A DNA stretch of 64,000 bases from assembly GCF_017875645.1 (NCBI RefSeq), contig NZ_JAGGMR010000001.1, positions 1,240,001 through 1,304,000 of the forward strand. The letters are read 5' to 3'. The position numbers and the translations under genes are program-made. This DNA comes from Nocardia goodfellowii (GTDB lineage Bacteria > Actinomycetota > Actinomycetes > Mycobacteriales > Mycobacteriaceae). Positions 18,398 through 26,290 of this stretch are shown here, in pieces (the stretch's first letter is position 1; each line of letters begins with the position of its first letter). Under the pieces are notes generated by a model. It had not been told where the DNA came from. It searched no databases and was given only the letters and a program-made list of their open reading frames with translations.

Positions 18398-19057
18398 CTA
18401 GCCCATCGGGTCGTCCTGGGTGGGGGCGGCCTGATAGCTGAACGGTGGCGTGAAACGGCCCCAGCGGGCGCAATCCCACCCGCCGTCGGAGCGTGGGACC
18501 AATTCGATGGTCTCGGTGTTGTCCAGGTGGTTGTTGGTGGTGAACGGCGGGGCCACACCGGCGAGCATGCGTCCGATCAAACGCATTGCGGCGCCGTGGT
18601 TCACGAGCAGGATGTCACCGGTGGCCTCGGCGGTCAGGTACTCGGTGCGCAGGTCCTCGATGATCGGGACGAAGCGTTCCAGCACCTCGTGGCCGGTTTC
18701 GCCGCCGGGGACCCGCTGGGACAGGTCGCCCTCGTGCCAGGCGTGGTAGATGTCGAGGAAGATGTCGTGTGACCGACTGTCGTTGCGCCCCTCGAGATCA
18801 CCGACCTGGACCTCGTGCACACCCTCCAGCACCTGGACGGGCACACCGGTGGCCGCTTCGATATAGCCGGCTGTCTGTCTGGCCCGCAGCGCCGCCGAGC
18901 AGAACAGCGCACGCGGCGGCGCGGCCAGATTCGCACCGAATGTTTTCGCTTGTGCCGCACCACGTTCGGTGAGCGGTAAGCCGGGCACGCGGGTATCGAG
19001 GATTTTGGCGACATTGCCTTCGGTCTCGCCGTGCCGGACCAGAATCAGCTTGCTCAT
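18398..19057 (-). CDS. Histidine phosphatase / phosphoglycerate mutase family protein (Rv3837c-like)
   Basis: 219 residues, start at ATG 19057 (MSKLILVRHGETEGN). The frame is open 12 codons further but the ATGA overlap with pheA (19054-19057) marks this start. The RHGE motif carries the phosphohistidine. The second conserved His is in LLVNHGAAMRLI, and the conserved Glu region is VHEVQVGDLEGR. The family removes or moves phosphate from small molecules. Position next to pheA matches Rv3837c-Rv3838c (recalled). Its substrate is unknown. Confidence 0.93.
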   Translation of the reverse strand: MSKLILVRHGETEGNVAKILDTRVPGLPLTERGAAQAKTFGANLAAPPRALFCSAALRARQTAGYIEAATGVPVQVLEGVHEVQVGDLEGRNDSRSHDIFLDIYHAWHEGDLSQRVPGGETGHEVLERFVPIIEDLRTEYLTAEATGDILLVNHGAAMRLIGRMLAGVAPPFTTNNHLDNTETIELVPRSDGGWDCARWGRFTPPFSYQAAPTQDDPMG

Positions 19058-19968
19058 AGGTCGGCCACCCCTTTCCGCAATTGCGTCAACCATTCCGCCG
19101 CGTCTTCGTCGGACGGGGGCGGGGCTCCGGTGGCCGAGGTCGCCGGCCAGGAACCGAGAAACCGGATCCGCGCGGTGCGATGCAGCGCCTTGAGCGCTTC
19201 CGCCACCGCGGTGTCGTCGATGTGCCCGACACAGTCCAGATAAAACCGGTAGGTGCCGAAACTCGTTCGGGTAGGACGGGATTCGATACGGGTCAGATCG
19301 ATGCCGCGGGTCGCGAACTCGGCGAACGCGCGCATCAGCGCGCCCGGCTCATTGGCCAGCTCGAGCACGATCGAGGTGCGGTCGGCGCCCGTCGCGGTGG
19401 GCGCGACGCACGGCCGGGTGACCAGCACGAACCGGGTGATCGCCTGTTCGTGATCGGCCACTCCGCCGGCGAGTGCGGTCAGGCCCAGCCGCTCGCCCGC
19501 CAGCGCGGTGGAGACCGCCGCGTCAGCGAGGCCCGCCGCGACGTCTTCGGCGGCGGCCGCGTTCGAGGCGGAGGTGTAGAGCTGAGCCTCGGGCAACTCC
19601 CGCGCGACCCATTCGCGCACCTGCGCGGCGGCCACCGGATAGGCGGCCAGCGTGCGCACCTCGGCCAGCCGGGTGCCGGACCGGGCCAGAATCGTGAAGG
19701 TGACTTCGAGTTCGGTCTCCGCGACGATCTGCAACCGGGGCCCGATGGCGAGCGAATCCAGCGTCGCCGAAATCGAGCCCTCGACCGAACTCTCGATCGG
19801 CACCACCGCGCCGTCGACCTTTCCGGCCCGGATCAACTCCAGCGCCGCCCCTTGGCTGGGCGCGGCAATTCTCCGCACCGTCCCCTCGAAGGCGCCAGAG
19901 GATTCGAGCTTGGCCAAAGCCATCTCGGTGAATGTTCCGGAAGGACCGAAGTACGCGATACGCGGCAC
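19054..19968 (-). CDS. pheA: Prephenate dehydratase
   Basis: 304 residues with a GTG start at 19968 (VPRIAYFGPSGTFTEMAL); the upstream open frame is not protein-like. The dehydratase domain covers residues 1-185 with GPSGTFTE, VPIESSVEGSI and ITRFVLV (the TRF motif essential for catalysis). The C-terminal ACT domain has ELANEPGALMRAFAEFA and LTRIESRPTRTSFGTYRFYL, the phenylalanine-binding GALx and ESRP motifs, implying feedback inhibition. It converts prephenate to phenylpyruvate. Its stop overlaps the phosphatase start (ATGA). Confidence 0.97.
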   Translation of the reverse strand: MPRIAYFGPSGTFTEMALAKLESSGAFEGTVRRIAAPSQGAALELIRAGKVDGAVVPIESSVEGSISATLDSLAIGPRLQIVAETELEVTFTILARSGTRLAEVRTLAAYPVAAAQVREWVARELPEAQLYTSASNAAAAEDVAAGLADAAVSTALAGERLGLTALAGGVADHEQAITRFVLVTRPCVAPTATGADRTSIVLELANEPGALMRAFAEFATRGIDLTRIESRPTRTSFGTYRFYLDCVGHIDDTAVAEALKALHRTARIRFLGSWPATSATGAPPPSDEDAAEWLTQLRKGVADL

Positions 19969-20015
19969 GCCTACGACATTACTTGCGTCCGGAAGGGATG
20001 CTCCGGGATCGCGGG

Positions 20016-20423
20016 CTAATCCTGGGCAAGAATCCGGAGCGCCCGGGTCACGTCCGCTACCGCATCGGTTTCGACCGCGAGCAGCACACCGCGCACCGCC
20101 TCCACCGCGGGCGGTTTCAACCCGGTCAGAAAGCCGATATCCGGCTCCGCGAGTGCGGCCCGAATGTCCTCCCCGCACAGTGCCGCCACGGTGGCCGCGA
20201 CGACCGCCACGGCCCGTTCCCCGCTGCCCGTCCGAGCGACGAAACCGGAGTCGGCGTGCGCGACTCCGGCCAGGAAATCCGCGAGCTCCGCGTCCGGAAC
20301 GTCGACGTCGACCACCGGCGCTGACCCTCGATAGTCGGCGACAACCAAACCCTCCACCAGACCGCGCCGGGAAGGCACCGTCAGTGCCACCAGCACCGGC
20401 TCACTCTTCCCAGATCCATCCAC
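20016..20423 (-). CDS. Conserved-looking small protein of unknown function upstream of pheA
   Basis: 135 residues from GTG 20423, with a G-rich GGTGGGTG stretch just upstream; an alternative start 22 codons earlier exists. Codon use is clearly coding, with most third positions G or C. The sequence is Ala/Val-rich, of alpha/beta appearance (LVALTVPSRRGLVEGLVVAD, VDVDVPDAELADFLAGVAHA, AVAVVAATVAALCGE), with no signal or membrane segment. I do not recognise a family. It sits 47 bp upstream of pheA on the same strand, so it is probably in the pheA operon. Confidence 0.65.
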   Translation of the reverse strand: MDGSGKSEPVLVALTVPSRRGLVEGLVVADYRGSAPVVDVDVPDAELADFLAGVAHADSGFVARTGSGERAVAVVAATVAALCGEDIRAALAEPDIGFLTGLKPPAVEAVRGVLLAVETDAVADVTRALRILAQD

Positions 20424-20795
20424 ACACCCACCGTAACAACCGTGGGCGTCCCGATTCCCGTGAGCCATGACTACTTGCACGGCCGCCATGGCTCCCCCCG
20501 ACAGCGTTGTCTCGCATGTCTTTTCGTCGGTTCACCGACATGCTCGCGGCGTCACGCCTGGCATGCCGCGCGCGCGGTGACGCGCGGTCGCTGGCAGTGG
20601 TGTGTCGTCGCGAGCGGACGGTCAGCAACTTGCGGCACAAAGCCTTTCGTCCCCCTGCGGACGTTCCGGTGCCGACCGCAGACTGCGCACCGCGCCCGGC
20701 GTGCATAAGAAATCGCGGTGAAAGGTTGCGGAAGTGATCTTCGTGACTTAGCTTAGGTTTACCTAATTTCACCGCCGTCTTCCTCGGAGGTTTGC
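20424..20795. other. Intergenic region between divergent genes
   Basis: 372 bp separating the small pheA-operon gene and the DUF2470 gene. Apart from the iron box at 20748-20766 and the ribosome site GGAGG near 20784, I see no gene in it; open frames here have poor codon use on both strands. Confidence 0.6.
20748..20766. promoter_or_regulatory. IdeR/DtxR-type iron box
   Basis: TTAGCTTAGGTTTACCTAA matches the IdeR consensus TTAGGTTAGGCTAACCTAA at 16 of 19 positions. It lies 30 bp before the ATG of the DUF2470 gene, where a bound repressor would cover the promoter. Rv3839, the recalled counterpart, is a known IdeR target in M. tuberculosis. Confidence 0.85.
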
Positions 20796-21557
20796 ATGCC
20801 GACTTCGACCATCGCGCCGACGACCGCTGAGCGGGTGCGGAGCGCGTGCGCCCACGCCGAGCAGGCGGTCCTGGCCCTGCCCGGCGTCGATCCGACACCC
20901 ACCACCGTGCACTACCTGCGCGAATGCGGTGACGTGGTGATCGCGGTGCCCTCCGCTTCGGTGGCCGCCGTGCTCGTCGGGAACGCCCGCGCCGGCGGGT
21001 CGGCGGCGGTGCTGGAGCTCACCGATCACGCCCCGCTGCCGTTGCGGGAGCCGGTGCGATCGCTGGTGTGGTTGCGCGGATCGGTGCGATCGGTGCCCAT
21101 GCAGGCGCAGCGCGCGCTGGCGGGCGAGGTCGCCAAGGAGCACCCGCATCCGGAACTGCTGGATGTCGGCCACACCGCGACGCTGCTGCGGCTGGTGCTG
21201 GAGTCGGCCGTGATGGCGGATTCCACCGGCGCGGAATCGGTGTGTGTCGACCAACTGCGCCTGGCTCAGCCGGATCCGTTCTGCGGCATGGAATCCGCGT
21301 GGTTGCAGCACCTGGACGAGGACCACGCCGACATCATCGCGCAACTGGCCCGGCACCTGCCGCCACGACTGCGCACCGGCGCCGTGCACCCGCTCGCCAT
21401 CGACCGCTACGGCCTCACCCTGCGCATCGAAGGTCACGACGGCGACCACGATTTCCGCCTCCCGTTCAACGCGCCCGCCGACGACATCGAATCGCTCAGC
21501 CGCGCTGTCCGGACGCTCGCGGGATGCCCGTTCCTCAACGGACTCCGCCGAATCTAG
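20796..21557 (+). CDS. DUF2470 domain protein, HugZ-related (Rv3839-like)
   Basis: 253 residues from ATG 20796, with GGAGG 7 bases upstream. The C-terminal ~85 residues are DUF2470: MESAWLQHLDEDHADIIAQL (the DHAD helix), GAVHPLAIDRYGLTLRIE, and a closing FNAPADDIESLSRAVRTLAG. The N-terminal part is a probable split-barrel partner. In HugZ-like proteins this pairing handles heme. With the iron box directly upstream, expression should rise under iron limitation, which fits a role in heme iron use (inference). It is cytosolic as written. Confidence 0.87.
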   Translation: MPTSTIAPTTAERVRSACAHAEQAVLALPGVDPTPTTVHYLRECGDVVIAVPSASVAAVLVGNARAGGSAAVLELTDHAPLPLREPVRSLVWLRGSVRSVPMQAQRALAGEVAKEHPHPELLDVGHTATLLRLVLESAVMADSTGAESVCVDQLRLAQPDPFCGMESAWLQHLDEDHADIIAQLARHLPPRLRTGAVHPLAIDRYGLTLRIEGHDGDHDFRLPFNAPADDIESLSRAVRTLAGCPFLNGLRRI

Positions 21558-22183
21558 TTCCCGGGCAAGGGGTCCCGCGGCTCGGAATTGGCGCTCAGCC
21601 AGCCCGCGACCATCACCGCCGCCTCGTCGATCAGCTTCGACCGGTCCAGGTGCGCGGGCGCGTCGATGCCGATGCGGAGGCTGGTGGCCAAGCCGACGCT
21701 CACCATGACGTAGGCCTTGATGTCGAGCTCGTCGTCCGGCAGGGGCCCGAGTATGTGGAGTAGATAGGCCCGGGTCAGTACCAGTAGGCGGCGCTCCAGT
21801 TCGCCGAAGCCGAGGCCGTCCAGAGTCGCTCCGGCCGAGAGCGCGCGCACCAGCGCGCGGTGTTTGGTCAGCGTGCCGACGATGCCGTGCAGACTTCGAT
21901 TGAAGGATTCGCGCACGTCCAGCGACATCCCGGTAAGCACCGCGGTGGTGAAGTCCTCTTCCAGTTCCGCCAGCAGCCGCAACCGGAGCTGCTCCAGTAT
22001 TTCCTCCTTGTCGGCGAAATAGCGGTACAGCGTGCCGATGCTCATGCCCGCGTGCTCGGCGATCCGGTTGGTGGAGGTATTCGCCACCCCGCGTTCTGTG
22101 AAAAGTCGAGTAGCCGACGCCAGTACCCGCTCGACGGATTCCCGTGAACGTTCCTGACTGGGCTGTTTACGCCGAACGGCCAT
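21554..22183 (-). CDS. TetR-family transcriptional regulator
   Basis: 209 residues from ATG 22183 (MAVRRKQPSQERSRESVERV). The N-terminal helix-turn-helix is standard: ILxxAxxLFxxRG form in VLASATRLFTERGVANTS, then IAEHAGMSIGTLYRYFADKEEIL. The rest is the helical ligand domain. It is divergent from the DUF2236 gene (start 22233) with only about 50 bp between, and an inverted repeat lies in that gap, so it probably controls the neighbour and itself. Its stop overlaps the DUF2470 stop region by four bases in a convergent arrangement. Confidence 0.93.
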   Translation of the reverse strand: MAVRRKQPSQERSRESVERVLASATRLFTERGVANTSTNRIAEHAGMSIGTLYRYFADKEEILEQLRLRLLAELEEDFTTAVLTGMSLDVRESFNRSLHGIVGTLTKHRALVRALSAGATLDGLGFGELERRLLVLTRAYLLHILGPLPDDELDIKAYVMVSVGLATSLRIGIDAPAHLDRSKLIDEAAVMVAGWLSANSEPRDPLPGN

Positions 22184-22188
22184 GCGGA

Positions 22189-22213
22189 AAATGCGAGTAG
22201 AAGTCGAGCATTT
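22189..22213. promoter_or_regulatory. Candidate TetR operator
   Basis: Perfect inverted repeat AAATGC-N13-GCATTT in the short gap between the divergent TetR and DUF2236 genes. An overlapping GAGTA...TACTC pair (22195-22217) is an alternative. Position is the main support. Confidence 0.45.
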
Positions 22214-22232
22214 ACTCATCTTAGGCTGCGTT

Positions 22233-23480
22233 ATGGCCGCAGAACCAAGAATTCCCACCGAGTTCCGCTACTGGGACCACCTCGACGATCCGAAAGTCCA
22301 GCGCGCCCGCCGCCTCTGGCAACGCCTGTTCGGTTTCGACCCGCAACCCTCCGACGACCTGGTCCGCGCCTTCGGCCAGGCCTACTATCAGGCCGATCCG
22401 GTCGCGGAGGCGTTCGTCGACGAGGTCTACCTGGGCCCGGCCGGCCCGCGTGCCGGACGTGAAATGCTGGATCGCGCACTGGAATTCGGGGTCGACGCGG
22501 TCGACGACGCCCCCGCCTCGCTGATCCGGCTGTTCGAGGAGTTCGAGACCCCGCCGGACTGGCTCGATCAGGAGCTCGTCGACCTCGGCGCGAAAGTGTT
22601 CCGGCGCTGGGGCACCTCGGTGTTCAGCTTCGCCACCACCAGCACGCTGGAGATGTATTCGGAGAGTTCCATCGCCAAACCGCTGTCCTACACGGGCGGC
22701 TACGCGGGCGACCGCGCGCACAAACGTCAGCTGGAGACGGTCCGATTCTGGATCGACGTCTCGGAGCCGGGCGGACTGGCCCTCGGAGCGCGCGGCCGGC
22801 AAACGGCGATGCGGGTGCGGATCATGCACGTCTTCATCCGCCGCAAGCTGGTGCAGCGACCGGAATGGGACGCGACCGCGTGGGGTGTGCCGATCAGCGT
22901 CGGCGACGCGACCTTGACTCTGATGGGCGGCAGCGTCGTGCCCGGCTTGGCGCTCTGGAGCGTGGGACACACGACCACGATCCGCGAAATCGAGGCGACC
23001 CTGCATTTCTGGCGGTATGTCGGGCACCTGCTCGGCGTTCGGCCCGAGTGGTATCCGCGGGATTTCCGGGAATCGGTGCGGCTGATGTTCGCGGCGTTCG
23101 TCAAACGCGCGCACACCGCCGGGGCGGACGGCGCCGAACTGGTGGAGTCCTATCTGCCCGCTTTCGCGCCGAAGCCGGGCACACCCTGGCACAAGCGGAT
23201 CCGAGACGAACTCAACTACCGCGTCCAGATCGGTTACACCGGTTTCTGGTTGCCACCCGCCACCTATGCCGCACACAACATGCCGCGGCGTTTCCCGTGG
23301 GTGCTGCATCCCCTGGTGCAGTTTCCGTTCCAGCTGACCGCGGAAGCGGCACGGCGACTGATCCCCGGTCTGGACGAAGTGGCGGACCGGGTACAGCGCT
23401 ACCGGCGAGAAGCCTGGTATCGCAACGAGGTCGGGGACGCCGCCGCGGAATTCCGTCCAGTACAGGAGTTCCGGCGCTGA
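22233..23480 (+). CDS. Oxygenase MpaB family protein (DUF2236), copy 2
   Basis: 415 residues from ATG 22233 (MAAEPRIPTEFRYWDHLDD); an in-frame ATG at 22182 overlaps the TetR start and is less likely. DUF2236 landmarks: TPPDWLDQELVDLG, GRQTAMRVRIMHVFIRR with the RxxMH helix, GVPISVGDATLTLMG, and ATLHFWRYVGHLLGVRPEWYP. The family includes the heme enzymes Lcp and MpaB. It differs strongly from the copy at 6483-7736, so the two are old paralogs. Control by the divergent TetR is likely. The substrate is unknown. Confidence 0.88.
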   Translation: MAAEPRIPTEFRYWDHLDDPKVQRARRLWQRLFGFDPQPSDDLVRAFGQAYYQADPVAEAFVDEVYLGPAGPRAGREMLDRALEFGVDAVDDAPASLIRLFEEFETPPDWLDQELVDLGAKVFRRWGTSVFSFATTSTLEMYSESSIAKPLSYTGGYAGDRAHKRQLETVRFWIDVSEPGGLALGARGRQTAMRVRIMHVFIRRKLVQRPEWDATAWGVPISVGDATLTLMGGSVVPGLALWSVGHTTTIREIEATLHFWRYVGHLLGVRPEWYPRDFRESVRLMFAAFVKRAHTAGADGAELVESYLPAFAPKPGTPWHKRIRDELNYRVQIGYTGFWLPPATYAAHNMPRRFPWVLHPLVQFPFQLTAEAARRLIPGLDEVADRVQRYRREAWYRNEVGDAAAEFRPVQEFRR

Positions 23481-23499
23481 CTCCCCTAGATTCGACGGC

Positions 23500-24288
23500 A
23501 TGCGTGCTGAGTCGGGGTCGGACGAGAGCGAGTTGACCGAGCGGGAGCGGCTCGGGATCCGGCTCGAGCTCGTGGTGGTGCTGATCGTCACCTTCGGTCT
23601 CAGCGGGATGAGCGCGGCGCTGTCACTGGTCGAGAGCGCGTTGTCGCCGGGCGGTGTCGGCGGCCAGACCATGAAACTCAATCCGTCACGGTCCGCGCAA
23701 TCGGTGCTGGACCTGCTGTTTCAGCTGCTGGGTGTGCTGCGCCTGCTCGGCTGGGCGGCGCTGGGGCTGTATCTGTTGTGGCGCAGCGGGATCGGTCCGA
23801 AGGCGATCGGATTGGCGCGGCGGGTGCGGTGGCGGCAAGACGTGCTGCCGGGTCTGGGTTTGGCGGCGCTGATCGGAATTCCCGGACTCGGGCTGTATCT
23901 GACCGCGCACGCGCTCGGGATGAGCGTGACGATCGTGCCCGCGTCGCTCGGCGAGCACTGGTGGCGGTTGCCCGTGCTGGTACTGGCGGCGTGCGCGAAC
24001 GCGGCGGCCGAGGAGATTCTGGTGGTCGGCTATCTGCTGACCCGGTTGCGCCGATTGGGCTGGACGGAGAACAGGTCGCTGTTCGCCTCGGCGCTGTTGC
24101 GCGGCAGTTATCACCTGTATCAGGGCGTGGGTGGCGGAATCGGCAATGTGGTGATGGGTGTGATCTTCGCCCGGTTCTGGCAGCGCACCAACAGGTTATG
24201 GCCGCTGGTGCTCGCGCACGCCACCATCGACACCGTCGCCTATGTCGGGTACACATTCCTGCACGGCCACGTGAGCTGGTTGCCGTAA
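23500..24288 (+). CDS. CPBP (CAAX) family intramembrane glutamic endopeptidase
   Basis: 262 residues with a start at 23500. About seven hydrophobic segments. The catalytic motifs are intact: AAAEEILVVGYLL (EExxxR-type motif 1, here EEILVVGY), RGSYHLYQG (the FxxxH-type motif 2, with His) and LAHATIDTVAY (motif 3, HxxxN/D form). This family cleaves prenylated proteins or modifies bacteriocin and envelope proteins inside the membrane. It lies 20 bp after the DUF2236 gene on the same strand. Its target is unknown. Confidence 0.9.
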   Translation: MRAESGSDESELTERERLGIRLELVVVLIVTFGLSGMSAALSLVESALSPGGVGGQTMKLNPSRSAQSVLDLLFQLLGVLRLLGWAALGLYLLWRSGIGPKAIGLARRVRWRQDVLPGLGLAALIGIPGLGLYLTAHALGMSVTIVPASLGEHWWRLPVLVLAACANAAAEEILVVGYLLTRLRRLGWTENRSLFASALLRGSYHLYQGVGGGIGNVVMGVIFARFWQRTNRLWPLVLAHATIDTVAYVGYTFLHGHVSWLP

Positions 24289-24386
24289 CGGAATCCAGCT
24301 GGTTCGGTATCAATAGAGGACGGCTATCTGTCGTTCGCGAGCCGCTTCCCCCAGCGTGCGCCCCTCCGATCAGTAAAGTCAGTGTG

Positions 24387-25652
24387 ATGAACGGCGACGA
24401 CCACCAGCGAAGCAACCGACCACGCCGGATGCCGCCGCCCGACTACGTTCCCGGATCAGCGGGCGCACAGCATGCGAAGCCCACGGAAGTCTTGCGACGC
24501 GACGGCCGGGCCTATGAGCCACCGCAGGCCTACTCGCAGATGCGCCGGCAACAGGCCCCGCCGCCACCACCGCGCCGCACGCACGCGCCCACGCAGCAGC
24601 CACAGCCCTACCACGAGCCCGCGCCACGACAGCGTCGTCAGCCACCACCACCTCCGCCGGCCGCACCGCCGACCCGCCGGGAACGCGAGCCGCGTCCGCC
24701 GCGCGCCCGCCGCAAGCGGCACCCGTTCCGCTGGTTTCTGATTTTCTTGCTGGTCTTCGTCGTCGGGTCCGTCGCCGGTGTCATCCACCTCGACGGCAAA
24801 CTCCAGCGCATCGACGCGCTCGCCGATTACGAAGGCCGCGTGGGTGATACGCCGGGCACCAACTGGCTGCTGGTCGGCTCCGACTCCCGCACCGGCCTCA
24901 CGCCGGAGCAGGAAAACGAACTCGCCACCGGCGGTGACGTGGGCAGCGAGCGCACCGACACGATCATGCTGATTCACGTCCCGAAGTCCGGCGGCACCAC
25001 CATGGTCAGCCTGCCCCGCGATTCCTACGTCTCCATTCCGGGTTACGGTCGCGACAAACTCAACGCCGCCTTCACCTTCGGTGGCGCGCAGTTGCTCGTG
25101 CAGACCGTGGAAATCGCGACCGGCCTGCACATCGACCACTACGCGCAGATCGGTTTCGCCGGTTTCGCGGGCATCGTGGACGCGCTCGGCGGCATCGACC
25201 TCTGCGTCCCGACTCCCATCGACGACCCGCTGGCCGGGATCAACCTGGATGCCGGCTGCCAAAAGCTCGGCGGTGCCGAGGCTTTGGGGTTCGTGCGCTC
25301 CCGTGCGACGGCGCTGGCCGATATCGACCGGATGAACAATCAGCGCCTGTTCATGTCAGCGCTGCTGAAGAAGGCGACCAGCTGGTCGACCCTGATCAAC
25401 CCGTTCAAGTTGTGGCCGCTGGCCAGCGATACCGCGAAGTCACTGAAGGTGGACGAGGGCGATCACCTGTGGCATCTGGGCCGGCTGGGCTGGGCGTTAC
25501 GCGCCGACACGGTGACGACCACGGTGCCGATCGGCGGCTTCGACAACACCGCCAGCGGCAACGTGCTGGTGTGGGACAAGACGAAGGCGAGCGAGTTCTT
25601 CGAGGCGCTGGCTTCCGATCAACCCGTGCCGGAGGCGCTGCTCACCCGGTAA
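24387..25652 (+). CDS. LytR-CpsA-Psr (LCP) family cell-wall ligase (Rv3840-like)
   Basis: 421 residues with the start at ATG 24387; the frame is open far upstream but overlaps the CAAX gene. Residues 1-110 are cytosolic, rich in Pro, Arg and Gln. One membrane helix follows (FLIFLLVFVVGSVAGVI). The LCP domain starts at TNWLLVGSDSRTGL and has RTDTIMLIHV, SLPRDSYVSIPG (the conserved Arg/Asp pair) and ALGFVRSRATALADIDR. In mycolate actinomycetes LCP enzymes attach arabinogalactan to peptidoglycan outside the membrane. A ferritin gene follows after 10 bp. Confidence 0.93.
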   Translation: MNGDDHQRSNRPRRMPPPDYVPGSAGAQHAKPTEVLRRDGRAYEPPQAYSQMRRQQAPPPPPRRTHAPTQQPQPYHEPAPRQRRQPPPPPPAAPPTRREREPRPPRARRKRHPFRWFLIFLLVFVVGSVAGVIHLDGKLQRIDALADYEGRVGDTPGTNWLLVGSDSRTGLTPEQENELATGGDVGSERTDTIMLIHVPKSGGTTMVSLPRDSYVSIPGYGRDKLNAAFTFGGAQLLVQTVEIATGLHIDHYAQIGFAGFAGIVDALGGIDLCVPTPIDDPLAGINLDAGCQKLGGAEALGFVRSRATALADIDRMNNQRLFMSALLKKATSWSTLINPFKLWPLASDTAKSLKVDEGDHLWHLGRLGWALRADTVTTTVPIGGFDNTASGNVLVWDKTKASEFFEALASDQPVPEALLTR

Positions 25653-25662
25653 CGTCGACCAC

Positions 25663-26208
25663 ATGGCCGGTACCGAGTCTTTCCCCGTCCTGCTTCGCGA
25701 TCAGATCCGGCACGGCTTCACCGCTGCCCAGCAGTGTCTCGCCGCCGCGGTCTATTTCGATTCCCACCGCCTGCCACAGCTGGCGCAACACTGTTATCAC
25801 CGCTCCGAGCAGCACCGCGCGCATGCTCTGCGGATGATCCAGTACCTGCTGGACCGGGAGCTCGAGGTGCGAGTGGGCAGTCTGGACGAGGTCCAGCCCG
25901 ATTTCGAATCACCGCGCGCGGCGCTGGCCTTCCTGCGGCAGGCCGAGGTCGTGCACACCGAACAGATCACCGAGCTGGCCGGCGCGGCGCGCGCGACGAA
26001 CGATTATCTCGGCGAGCGGTTCGTGCAGTGGTTCCTCGAGGAGCAGGTCCAGAATGTCGCCCGGATCAATACGCTGCTGACGGTGCTGGATCGGGGCGCG
26101 GGCGACCTGTTCGATGTCGAGGAGTTCGTCGCCCGCGAGTTGCGGACGCCCGCGCCGAAGGTGGATCGGAATGCACCGAAAATGGCGGGCGCGGCAAAGA
26201 ATATTTAG
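25663..26208 (+). CDS. Ferritin-like protein with degenerate ferroxidase centre
   Basis: 181 residues from ATG 25663. It aligns end to end with the BfrB-type ferritin encoded just downstream (for example FTAAQQCLAAAVYFDS and YLGERFVQWFLEEQVQ). Compared with M. tuberculosis BfrB as I recall it, the ferroxidase ligands are mostly lost: Glu22 is Gly18, Glu54-Glu55 are Gln50-His51, and the Gln of GEQF is Arg119. The His of the EExxH motif (His54) and Glu95 remain. It probably cannot oxidise iron by itself. It may co-assemble with the intact ferritin or have another role (inference). It shares its strand with the LCP gene upstream. Confidence 0.88.
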   Translation: MAGTESFPVLLRDQIRHGFTAAQQCLAAAVYFDSHRLPQLAQHCYHRSEQHRAHALRMIQYLLDRELEVRVGSLDEVQPDFESPRAALAFLRQAEVVHTEQITELAGAARATNDYLGERFVQWFLEEQVQNVARINTLLTVLDRGAGDLFDVEEFVARELRTPAPKVDRNAPKMAGAAKNI

Positions 26209-26219
26209 GAATGGCTGAC

Positions 26220-26249
26220 CTCAATAAGGCTCGACTCAATAAGGCTGCA
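26220..26249 (+). repeat. Two tandem 15-bp repeats between the ferritin genes
   Basis: CTCAATAAGGCTCGA is followed at once by CTCAATAAGGCTGCA; the first 12 bases are identical. Each contains AGGCT, the centre of the IdeR box, but agrees with the full 19-bp consensus at only about half its positions. In M. tuberculosis IdeR activates bfrB from tandem weak boxes, so a similar role is possible. Confidence 0.5.
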
Positions 26250-26290
26250 CTTGGATGACACGCGCTCTGACCAGCGTTAATGTGTCCCTC

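Noticed and set aside
20401..20898. A 165-codon minus-strand frame
   Set aside because: Overlaps the iron box and the DUF2470 gene start, with an Arg-rich non-protein-like product.
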